DNA of 64,000 bases from Branchiostoma belcheri (taxonomy: Eukaryota > Chordata > Leptocardii > Amphioxiformes > Branchiostomatidae): NCBI RefSeq assembly GCF_001625305.1, contig NW_017804675.1, positions 574,027 through 638,026 of the forward strand, in the 5' to 3' direction. Shown piece after piece: positions 33,745-44,900 of the stretch. Each line of letters starts with the position of its first letter. Within the stretch, counting starts at the first letter, position 1. The translations under genes were made by a program, and so were the position numbers. A model generated the notes under the pieces. It made no database searches, was not told the DNA's origin, and saw nothing but the letters and a program-made list of their open reading frames with translations.

Positions 33745-34277
33745 CTGCAGCGGTAGAAATACTTTCTTTCAATGTTTCACTGTTCTTGCAAAATTTTGTC
33801 CTGCAGTTCAAAAATACTTTCTGCAATATACACAGGATAGAGGCAAGTGGCAGGCTGCCACCAAGCCTCAGCTATGCAGTTTGATCCATGTCATTGATGT
33901 TACATGATATATTGTATTTGTTTGGAGAACAAGAAGAAAAGGTGAGCCTCAGAGTACCTGCCCAGCACCTGCAGTGGTACAAATACTTTGTTTCAGTGTT
34001 GGCAACCTTGCAATGTTGTTTGGGCAAACCTTTGGACACATAACATGGAGGCCGATACTTGGTGATGCCCGATGGCAATGTTTTGCAGCACAGATTTTGC
34101 AATTTGTGGAAGGTTTCAGGTGGTTTGGAAAGAAAAGGGGTATGTGACCCGGGTTTCTTCTGTAATATGTACTAATAAGTCTGGAATTGGTTCTTAGTTT
34201 TGTCTAGACTTGAACCTAAACATTTTTACACAGCACTACACAGCACAGCACAACAGTACTGTATTTCTGACACTTAC
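33745..34277 (-). other. Extra intron inside exon 8 of TTI1 copy B
   Basis: The minus strand reads GCAG|GTAAGTG at 34277 and CTGCAG|GTGCTG at 33744. The flanking parts are 91 and 112 bp, summing exactly to the 203 bp of the unsplit exon 8 in copy A (16000-16202), which reads across the same AG|GT point. Inside the intron, 33940-34002 repeats 33716-33777 at an offset of about 224 bp, including the first bases of the downstream exon part. Confidence 0.9.
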
Positions 34278-34923
34278 CTGCCTGCACCTGTCTGCCACCT
34301 GTGGATAGTCATCCCCCACCTGGCTCACTAACACCTGTAGCAGGGGCGAGGTGCAGCACTCAAGGCTCCTGCAGGGGACACAGGAACACCACATGTAACT
34401 GTTAACCATTAGTAACAGACACATGTAAAACCCTAAATCTGTCCTCTTTTGTAAGCAACACTGAAGGGTCCTACAGGGGACACAAGAACACTACATGTAA
34501 CAGTCTATCACTAGCAATAGACACACGCACAACCCCAAATCTGCCCTCTTTTGTATTTATCTATCTAGGATGGAGAAGCAACTAATAAGTAAAGTATACA
34601 TCCATCCAGAACTAGAGTTATAAACCCTTGCAGCAGGAAACTCACTTAGTGCAGTTCATGAGAAGTCTCTCTGCAAACTGCACCAGTGCCAGCCTGACTC
34701 TCCAGTTGGGGTGTGTCACCACGCCTGCTATCCTCTGTACCAGCACCTACAAATGCAACACTATGAAATTGCAACATTATGCAACCCAACACTAGTTACC
34801 ATGGTAACAGACACAACATTGGTTCAGGTCATTGAGGTCACTGTTTGGGGAAGAAGAAGAGAAAACATAGGAAAAACAAGATGTTTTCCTTTGGTAAATA
34901 TGAAAAATAAAGTTGTTTGAACT

Positions 34924-36117
34924 CAGGGCTTTAGCCAGCTCGAAATTTTTTACCGTCAACCCCAGGTCAACCCAATTCGCGAAAAAAAATACCGTCAACG
35001 CGAAAAAAAAATTCCGTCAATGATTACTTTTAAAGAATGTCTTTCACGATCCGGTGATCGACATCACGCCCTCCCGCACACTTAATGCATTCGGTGTTCT
35101 AAATACCCGTCAAGATTGCAGAATAAAAAAAAAACTACACAACCTGCAATTTTGCAGAATGAAAAAAAAAATCTACAGTTCTCACAAGGAGACAACACGC
35201 AATGAACAATCCGCTATGCCCTTTGTTTTGATCCGCTCAAATCCCGCCGCGATTCAAGCCGCGGCCATGCAAATGAACCTACTCATGACGTCACAGCCTC
35301 CGATTTCCACCGAGCCGGGCCCGAGCGCTGACCGACAGCGGGCGATGTGGCTCAGATCTCCGACGATTTCCTTATTTAGAGTGTTCGGAAGACTTCGGGT
35401 AGCAAACAAAATGGCCGACATGTACATGATTTTACTTGTCAGCTTCGCTTCTCTACCGAAATGAGGAAGTTACAACTCCTTTGCGGACTTTAGCGGCCAT
35501 GAAGTTGACTTGGGGAAGCGCTGAGACGTGATTTCGCTACGGCATAGAGGATTTTGCCGCGGAGGGAGTTACGTGGCCGGCAAAAACTCGCGTCTCAGCG
35601 ATCCTCCAGAAATCTTTATGCTGCCGCTCAAGTCTTCGAAGGAGGTCTGACGAAGTTTTAGATTAAATAAGGTCACATTGTGTGGATCAATCTCCGTTTT
35701 CTTGCGATAGTATGATTATTCAAGTACAGTATATTATTCAAAAACGTTTGATATTTCTTTGTTCGTTGTCACATGTTTATTTGTCGTATTGTCATGTACA
35801 GTTAGCAGCGTGTGTCTGAGTCGAGCCATTGTTTTATTTTATTCTTATGTGGCCGTTAGCACATGTTGTTTTAACAGACAGCAACATTGAACAATAGAGC
35901 CAAGTCAACAGACGTCGGCACGGTCCTTGAAATCAGGTTTCCCGCCGCCGTGCGTTTGGAAAAGACGCAACGCCTCATTCAAATTCGCTAGATTTTTTCC
36001 ATGTCTTTACCCACGATTTTTGACCGTCAATGTTGACGGTAAGGACTAAAATTTTTACCGTCAGACGGGACAAATTACCGTCAATTGACGGTAAAACGGG
36101 CGCTGGCTAAAGCCCTG
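34924..36117. mobile_element. 1.19-kb hAT-like non-autonomous element in TTI1 copy B intron 6
   Basis: The ends are CAGGGCTTTAGCCAGC and its perfect inverse complement. TTTGAACT flanks both sides (34916-34923, 36118-36125), an 8-bp duplication as for hAT. Copy A has the unoccupied site with a single TTTGAACT near 17319-17326. The interior has ACCGTCAA-rich ends and GC-rich middle; no transposase was recognised. It sits 13 bp inside the intron from the exon 6 donor. Confidence 0.9.
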
Positions 36118-37676
36118 TTTGAACTTGACCTTGAGTTTCTCCGCAGTGCTGCTGCACCATTCTTCTGTCCTCTTGACCTGGAGTGACCTCAGCCTCTCAC
36201 TGACATCAGCATCATGTGACTTCATGCTCTGTTGTGATTGGTTGCCATCCAGTGAGCTGTCACTCATCACCATGGCAACAATTCTGGACCATGCTTCAGT
36301 TGCAGCCTATGAAGGAAAGGACAAAAAATTGATGTGGACACATACACATAATCTCCAAGCAGATCTTTCGGTGGGGGTAAGACAGTATCAAATTGGTCAG
36401 CCTGTATCCATTTCCCCACTCTGCTTGTTAAAATCAGTGGACACACACACAAAAAAAGGTTCTATCGTCATAAAGGCTATTTTCTGTGTTGCTTGCAATT
36501 ACTAGCTTCACCTTAATGAATTTTCAGATTGGCTAAAATGAAACTGCAAGTTTCCTGGGGCTGAGGTTCTGAATCAGATTTAAAACAGGCTGTGATACTA
36601 CAATGCAACAATATTTCTTAAAACAAAAGAACCAATTCGCAAAAAAAAAATATAATCATCTGACTAAAGAGACTCTTTTTTACACAACATTATTTAGCCG
36701 ACGTTTTGGTGACTGTCTGTCACCTTCCTCGGGGCAATTCTGACTGGTTTACACTGCACTGCAGCAGTAGGTTGTGTAAAAAAGAGTCTCTTTACTCAGT
36801 GTCTTACCAACCTGATGAAACTATTCACGAATATAATCATCTGATTTCAGAGGAAAGCTTTCAAAGCTTCTCCCTTCAGACTTACCACAGTCACAGCATG
36901 CCCCTGTTTGGCATCTCCCATGATGACCCTAGAGAGGGTCATCGTGATCCCAGGTAAGAAGGAGGCAAAGCTGTCGGCCATCTGTCTCTGCAGACTGGGG
37001 TCAAGGTCAGGTCGCTCTGATTCAAGGTCAGGAGGATCTGCACATTGTCAAAATAAAAGACAAGATGAAAACACTACTGTAATTCCTGATTTTTTTACTG
37101 TACTGTATGTACTGTCGTTATGTTCACTGTTTTCACTGTCACTTCTGTGCCGTGAACTTACTATCATTACAGTTAACAAATAATTCCGGGACTTTTTCCT
37201 GCACCTGTCGCCACATGTGAATATATAGTTCCGTGAACATGTCTATTTTTCTCAGACCGTGAACTTTTGCTGGCCTGAACATCAAGTGAATTACAGTACT
37301 TACATGCTGAAGAAGGTCTCTCCAGAGTGACAGCCTGGCCTACCCTGATTTTTTCAATCTGCAAAATTGCAGCTGAAGGTCTGCAATATTGAAAATATCT
37401 TACAAAATGCAGACTGTAGATGGGTATTTCTAAAACTGTACAGGTACATTTCATCCATGGTCTCTCACCGGAGTGACAGCCAGCCAGCACCATCAGACAC
37501 TCCAGGGTCTCCAACCGGAGTTTCCTGGCGCTCTCCTGCTCAGCTGCCAACAGCAGGACGGACACGGCGTGGCCAATCACAGGCAGCCGCTGGACCGAGT
37601 ACAGGCTCACCAGGAGGCTGGTGGGGAAATATCCAGAAAAAAAAACACAATTTACAAATTATCATGAAAGTTCGCC

Positions 37677-37805
37677 AAAAAGCAGTTACTCAAGCAATTG
37701 GATTTTGAAAATGATTTTGACGTTTTCAAAATCATATCCAGTTGCTTGAGTAACTGCTTTTTGGCATATCATATTACCTGGATGTCTAACCTTCATCGAC
37801 GTATC
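37677..37805. mobile_element. Foldback MITE (same family as 14456-14640)
   Basis: CCAAAAAGCAGTTACTCAAG is mirrored by CTTGAGTAACTGCTTTTTGG, and the tail TACCTGGATGTCTAACCTTC follows. It lies in copy B intron 3. Confidence 0.75.
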
Positions 37806-37847
37806 ATGAAAGTTCATCTGTGTTAGTAGTAATCATAGTAAAATGTT

Positions 37848-37975
37848 GAACTTTATTCCAAAGCAAGGATTACGTTTCAAAGTGATTGGTCATCAGTTGG
37901 GGAGGGAAGGTCATGAAGGTGATAGTGGTCGTTGAAAACTTGATCTTTGTGTAATCCTTGTGTTGGAATAAAGTG
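37848..37975. mobile_element. Small inverted-repeat element with CTTTATTCCAA ends
   Basis: CTTTATTCCAAAGCAAGGATTAC is mirrored by GTAATCCTTGTGTTGGAATAAAG across about 120 bp. A longer, rearranged counterpart in copy A spans about 18775-19055. Confidence 0.6.
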
Positions 37976-39420
37976 AAACATTTTACTACGATCACAATTT
38001 ACAAACTACACAGGTATACAGTAACATACGTTCGTACAATATCATGTAAATTAACTGAGTTTACAGTAGGTCCTATATCTTGTACGACCTTTCAGATGGC
38101 TGAATAAATGTTTTCATTAGGAACACCGTTTTGAAGGATGGAACCTGTTGACAAATGTCATATAATACAGTAGCCAGTTCTCCCCTACAGTAGAATCAAG
38201 GAGCAGTTGCAGTTAAGATGGCTCAGATGTAATGTTACACCACTAATCAGCTACTAACCTGGAGTCTGAGGCCAAAAGAAGACTCTTCAGTGTTGTCACA
38301 ATAGCCAGCTTCACTTCCTCACTTATATCAGCAACTGGGTATAGAAATTAAATACCCCGGTAGGGCATACATTCTACATGTACATCAACACACAAACATA
38401 CAGTAAAACATTCAATTTTCACAACATAATGCCACAAAATAAGATGCCGTGACCCTTAATGAACTTACAACTTACATACTCATTCATGTAAACTCATTAT
38501 AAACTCATTCATTTAAGCTTGGACTTAATTTTTTTTTTTTGTAAAAATCACTCACTCACACCCTCACGATTTAGTTTATTGTCTGTTGTTCCCACACAGT
38601 TTTCATACTCTCCTAAATTCACAGTTGAAACAATTATGCAGTGTACATAATATACCTTGATACCTTAATATGATATATTGCAAATGCATTATGATTTGTA
38701 GTGTCATGAATTTCCACAAATATTTCTAGACTGAATCCCGTACCTTGTCCGTTATTGGCGGGAGAGCTGAGAAGGACACACAGCTGGGTGAAAGTGTCCT
38801 CCAACATGTCCCAGTGGTGAACGTGGGTGTGTTGGAACACATGGGTCATGCACTCCAACACTGCCTGGGTCAGGCTCTCATGCCTGGGTACAACAGTAGT
38901 ACATAGTGTGTTATATAGTCTGGACGTGGGTGTGTTGGAGAGGGTACTTTCTACAGAAAAGTACTTCTAGTTCTACAATGATCTTATTATTTTTCTGACA
39001 CTTAGAATTTACAAATATGCTGTACACTACTACACATTTAACATATTATGTAAACCTATGAAAATATTTAGGAGCACCAGTGCACCCAAAGAAAAAAAAT
39101 TGGGTGCACAGCTCCAATTTGGGTGCACTAAGGTGCACACATGCACCAGGTATTTCCAGTCCTGCATTACGTTACGCAAAAAAAGGACTCAAAGTAATTT
39201 TTCTCATATGAAGAAAGAAGAAAACTCACGCTCACTGTTTCTGCTTGAGGATGATCCTGAGCGGGAAAAGCGCGTACTCCTGGAGCTGCTGAAGGTCCTC
39301 CTCCGAAGTCTCCTCCAGACTTCTCCTCAACTCCAAGACGTTCTCAACCGTCTGCTCTTTCGTCAGTCTCACGCAGCTCGGCCTCAGACGCCGAAACGCC
39401 TCCTTGGTAGACTCCGACAT

Positions 39421-39640
39421 CCTTTAAGACGATATTTTAGCCCTCCTTAGGTTTATCTTGAGTAACTCGAACCATGTGGAGACTATGGTTGGGCAGAAAG
39501 GACGGGAAAATGGAAAAGTCGCACTAGAAAGTGAGCGAACGTGCTTTTTATCGTCAGATCGACGCCATCTTGTTTAGGTCAGAGGTCACGTTTAAAAAAA
39601 ATGGCGCGAAAGTTGGAAACGCTGTAACCAAGCAGATGTG
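39421..39640 (-). promoter_or_regulatory. TTI1 copy B promoter region
   Basis: It is homologous to 20752-20980, with GCCATCTTG at 39564-39572 and ATGGCGCGAAA near 39601. Similarity to copy A fades past about 39640, marking the block boundary. Confidence 0.5.
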
Positions 39641-41120
39641 AGGAGGGAGTTGCGACGTTCACTTACCGACCCGTTTTGACCATTAACTCTCGTCTTTTTT
39701 TTCCTTTACACGCAAAAATCATACTTGCATGCCTAGAACTTGACTTGAAAATGTGGATGATTTTAAATTATGGTTACATAATAACTGTTCCAATATCAAT
39801 ACCACAATGTAAAATATCATAATGGTCATGAAAATGAGTAAAACTTCAACAGTATCCACACATAAACGCATTTATTAATTCTCCTTTCATTCCAGCAATT
39901 TGAGTCATGTCATGATTCATGAGAATGTTAACTGACATAATCAGACTCTTTTCTATTCTAAGTGGAATTGATTAAGGTAATGTTGATGGAATGTAATATA
40001 CTAGTAATCAACTGCCTCTCAACATTTCTCAACAATTTTTGGGATGACATATTTTCAAGAAATAATGGAAATCACAATTTAGTGCATAATCTGTTTTGTT
40101 ACAAATTTGAAACAACCTGCAAAGAGTAGTAATGTCCAGCCTTTGATTATTACAAAAATTCAAATCTAAGGCTACTAATCAATTCTCTTCAGAATCAGAA
40201 ATTACAAACTTTTAGATCTTTTACACACATTGATAATCATTGATTATAAAAACAATAAATCAACAAAGATCAACAATCACAGTTATTATAAAGCTTCATG
40301 ACTCTCACTACTGGCCCTAAAAATCAAGACACTCCAAACAGTGCTACACATACATGAGCATCGTGAAGATACTAAAGGAAGACTCTTAAAGGAATCAAAA
40401 TTCCTTAACTGCTGTGTGCTCTTCAATGCACCAACTTTGCAGCTTCCAAATCCATGGTTTATACATTAGTCAAAGAAAAACTTTTAAAACTTTTAAAACT
40501 TTCCTCAGATATCAAAAATCAATGTAAAAACCATACCAAATGCTGAAACATTGTTATGCTGTACATGTAACATTAGCTAACACAGAAGTCATGGTAAAAC
40601 TACAAACAATGAGGTATTTAGTCAATTAACAGATTAAAACATACATGTACATTGTATTTTGGTTAAATTAGATAGACCTGATTTATTCATAATGTCATCT
40701 TGTAAAACATAATTTATGACGATTACAACAATTTATGACGTAAAATAAATTTATGACGTAAAATAAATTTTCTTCCTTTTACAGTTAGACACTTTTCAAA
40801 GCTCAATGGTCCTTTTCACATCAATGCAAGTGCCAAATTTCAGTGCACTTTCTAGTTTGCTGTACACAATGTCACATACACAATCATACATTCATACAAA
40901 CATTCAATCTACATCAGATACAAGCCAATTGTCATCCCTACATCACACTAAAACCTTTAAAATAGCGCTTTTTCTGCTTAACACTACAAGCACTTTAATA
41001 TGAGAAAGAACATGGTATATGTAACTCCACACACGCTGCTACTAGCCCACTACTGTAGTGGCCCAAGGGCTATAAAACTGGAGATAGGCACTGCCCTATA
41101 CACCACAGGTTCTAGCTAGT
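39641..41120. other. Gene-free AT-rich stretch
   Basis: No exon, transposon end or notable repeat was recognised on either strand between the TTI1 copy B promoter and the repeat array downstream of gasdermin E. Confidence 0.6.
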
Positions 41121-41129
41121 GCATTTTAG

Positions 41130-41904
41130 TATACCAGGCTTAGGATCAGGCATGGTTCTGGATATTCTCCGCGTATCCAAAATCGTAGCTTTGCCCCAGG
41201 CACGGTTCTGGATACACATTGAGTCATCGACTATCTTAAACTGCGCCTGAGCATATACATGTAGATGGTTCTGAAGGGAGCACAGTTCTGGATATGCTTT
41301 AACTATTCAGAACCATGTCTATAATGTTCTAACGTCTGAGCATTCTTCTGGATGAAGTAAAGTTCTGGATGCAACAGGAAGCCTACAGTATGCGGATAAA
41401 GCATGGTTCTGGATATGCATTGACTATCCAAAACCATGTCTGAGCTTTCCAGAACCATGTCTGGGCTTTATTCTGGATGAAGCACAGTTCTGGATAGCCC
41501 TACAGCCCGCCCCGGAGCCAGTATACGGCTTGCACGTTGACTATCCAGAGCCATGTCTTTTTTTCTATAATGTGCTAACGTCCGAGCTTCTTGACTATCC
41601 AGAACACAGTTGATTATCCAGAACCATGTCCAAGCTTGATTCTGGATACAGCACAGTTTTGGATAGCCCTACAGCCCGCCCCAGAGCTTTGGCTAAGCAT
41701 GATTCTGGATGCAGCATGGTTTTGGATAACCCTACAGCACCCCAGGGTGTTGACTATCGAGAACGCAGTTGGCTATCCAGAACCATGTCCAAGCTTTATT
41801 CTGGATGAAGCACGGTTCTGGATAGCCCTACAGTGCACCCCAAGGTGTTAACTACTAGTATCCAGAACCATGTCCAAGCTTGATTCTGGATGTTCTGGAT
41901 AGCC
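41130..41904. repeat. Degenerate tandem array carrying the 3' end of the gasdermin last exon
   Basis: Many copies of CTATCCAGAACCATGTCC and GGTTCTGGATAGCCCTACAG follow one another directly after the gasdermin stop. Several units, for example near 41500-41535 and 41671-41690, include CCTACAGCCCGCCCC. On the minus strand that is the terminal coding bases and stop of gasdermin exon 9. Confidence 0.85.
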
Positions 41905-44900
41905 CTACAGCCCGCCCCAGAGCCCGTACACAGCTTGCTGAGCTGCGTACAGCCTCTTGCCATCATCTTCCGTCACCAGAGACTTCTTATTCCCCACGTC
42001 TTGGATGCCGAAGTCCAAGGCCTCCAGGAAGTCCTGCCCAGGGTTGTTGGACTTGACATAGAGGATGCTGATGGCGGGGTCATCTAAGGGCACGGGATGG
42101 CCGGCTATTCCCTGCTCAAGCTGTGGGAGTTGAAAAATATTATTATTTATTTATTAACAGAGATAGTAAGTAATGTGAACATACATGTAGGTATTAACAC
42201 ATAGAGGATGCTGATGGCGGGGTCATCTAAGGGCACGGGATGGCCGGCTATACCCTGCTCAAGCTGTGGGAGTTAAAACAGATGCGTGTATTAACATAGA
42301 GATTAACATAGATATTAACATACAATGTAGATGATAACACATACAAGATACAGATAACTCAATGGACATGCACAGGGTGACCTGCAATGCCCTGCTCAAG
42401 CTGTAACGATATACATGTACATTGTATATGATAATGATTAGAGCTGTGTACCGATACTCAGTACCGATACTGTACCGGAAAAATTGATTAGGTACAGGTC
42501 CAAAATACCTAATCCCTCCGTACCGGTACTGTACCTAAACAATTTCACACCAATTTTATGCCTATTTGTGACCTTAAATGTGGAAATAGATGGTCGCCAA
42601 TGGGTTCCAATGTAAGTACAGTGTGTTCATGAAAACAATAATACCTTACTTTTGCCTATATTTTATCTGAGCATTCTCCATAAACCAAAATTAAACCTTA
42701 ACTATCAAGTGTATACATGTTTTTGTTGCTATTGAAAGAGTTCAGAAGAGCATGTAAATTGGTCGAATTTTTTAGGTACAGGTTCAGGTCCGGACCTGTA
42801 CCTAAACCTGTGTACCTGTACCTGTACCTGTACCTAAAATTTGTTTAGGTACACAGCTCTAATAATGATACATTTTGTACTAATAATAAATGAATGACAA
42901 CATTTATTATCATAAGCACTTTTGCCATTCTGCATTTATTATCATATAGCTCATTCGCTACATTCACTCTGTGGTTTATTTTGTGGTTATCACACCTGAC
43001 CAGGGGTCATCTCACCATATATATATGTACACCTCTGGGCAGGGCATTAACCCTTTATTGCACACTTTTGCCACACTGGGCTAAGTACGGGTCACAAGAA
43101 AACATGATGAACAGATACAGTTAACAGATAAAAAAAAAACTATCACAATTAATAATAACTGTCCTTAGTGGTTAATTAGCAGTGTAGCTATGAAATGCAA
43201 TTGAGAAGCCAAAAACATTGTTGTGTGCCTTTGTACAGTCTGATCCATGGAGAGACAAAAGCGCCCCCACTCACCACATGCAGAATTGCAGGGGCGAAGT
43301 TAGAGTTGCACTCCTTCAGGGCCAGGCACTGTTCATCAGACAACTCTGCAAGCAAATCATACAAAACAGTTTAGTAAAACATAGTCTTTATTCAAGTAGA
43401 AGAAGAACAATGTCCTCTTTTTTTGTTGCTATAAGTTATAATATATTATGTATATTACTTTGCAAAGTGATGTGTGTCAGGGTGAGAAATTTGAGTTATA
43501 AATCGATTGGAAAATTCGTTCACAGATTAAGTTCTTATGTAGAAAGTTGTTATTTACATGATAGAATAATGTAAATAGCTTTGTATATTCCGAAAATAGT
43601 TTCATCAGGTTGGTAAAGTACAAGAGTTTTGTTTTTTTATATGTTGCCGTAATGTTTTGTCATGTCTTGTCAGCAGGGCAAGCCCTTTGTAATAGCCACA
43701 GGCTAGTTGGGCTGCCCTGGCTGTGAGGGTTGAACAGCAAAACTGATAAATAAAAAAATTGATTGGAAAATTGATCAACCAAATAATCAATAAACAAGTT
43801 GAGAAACTTCAAAGATGCTTAAGGTTGGTAGGACACAGACTTTATTCAAGCATAAGAAGACAACATCTTCTTTTATTTCACTATAAGTTATACTGATATA
43901 AGTCATAAAAGATTACTTTACAAAGTGATGTGTGTCAACAGATATAAATCTATGGATTGGAAAATTGGTCAATCAATCAATCAATCAACAAGTTGGAAAA
44001 GCTTCTTACCCAGAAGTCCGTCAAACAGAGCATCCAGGGAGCGAATCAGAGCCTTGTCTTCATCTGTGAAGGGAGTCTGAAGGGAACAACAGCACAATCA
44101 GAAAATATCAGCAATGTGGACAAAGAACCATAAATTACTTTGATTACCATTTCACCATGGGCAAAACTACATGTAATCCTATAATATTTCTTATTGTTTC
44201 CAAGAATTGAAATCTATCACTCTAAGCAATGCTAAGTGACCAAGGTTTGCTAGTACATGTAGTATAATCATAAGTGGTTTTACAACATTTTAGTTTATAT
44301 ATATAGTTTAGTTTGAGGACAATTGACAAAGGAATCTTATTTGTATTCACTTGTTAAAAAAAACTGAATTTGAAAGTGATCTTAAACCAGCTTAGAACAA
44401 AAATTTAATAAACAGTTGCCCTACTCTTCCACTGGTCATGACAGAGAAGATACATGTAGATGACAAGTACAGTATTTACAGGTTTACTGTACCAAATAAA
44501 TTCCCCTAGCTCTTTTCAAACACTGGACCCAGTAGCGTGTACATGTATGCCAGGTGAGTGACATACTCATGACATCTTATTTATTTAATTAGGGGCAGAG
44601 GCAGGGTTACTAACAACTGGACTAGTCACACTACTGTTACTCAAGCAACTGTTCAGTAACGAAAAGTAGTGGATGCTACTTGAAATGTCCGACAGTTTTT
44701 CAAAACCTATCCAGTTGCCTGAGTAATAATTTCTTTGTGTATCTCATTACCTGGATGTCTAACCTTCATTGATGTACAATGTACATGTATATGTATGTTA
44801 CTATTTACTAATAGGAAATGATAAAACTCACATCCATTTGAAAGTCAATGGCAGACAGAAACGCGAGAACAGCAGTCGGGTTGGAACAGGCAGACTTGAA

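Larger units (their letters stand above)
33072..39420 (-). pseudogene. TTI1: TTI1 copy B: 5' half only (exons 1-9)
   Basis: Exons 39230-39420, 38744-38883, 38259-38334, 37469-37617, 36886-37037, 36130-36306, 34646-34746, 34278-34368 plus 33633-33744 (exon 8 in two parts), and 33072-33254 match copy A exons 1-9 in length and phase. About 457 residues are encoded, with roughly 20 substitutions from copy A by eye. Exon 1 ends in an in-frame TGA (39232-39234) where copy A has CGA. A GTGAGC donor created by the same change (exon end 39236) would remove it in phase. No exon 10-18 follows before copy A begins. Read as a partial duplicate it would make a truncated protein lacking the C-terminal HEAT half. 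Read as an unmerged haplotype it would be an allele. The promoter motifs are retained. Confidence 0.85.

Noticed and set aside
35054-35464. 136-residue frame inside the 34924-36117 element considered as a transposase
   Set aside because: No hAT motif is recognisable, and it covers only the GC-rich middle of the element.
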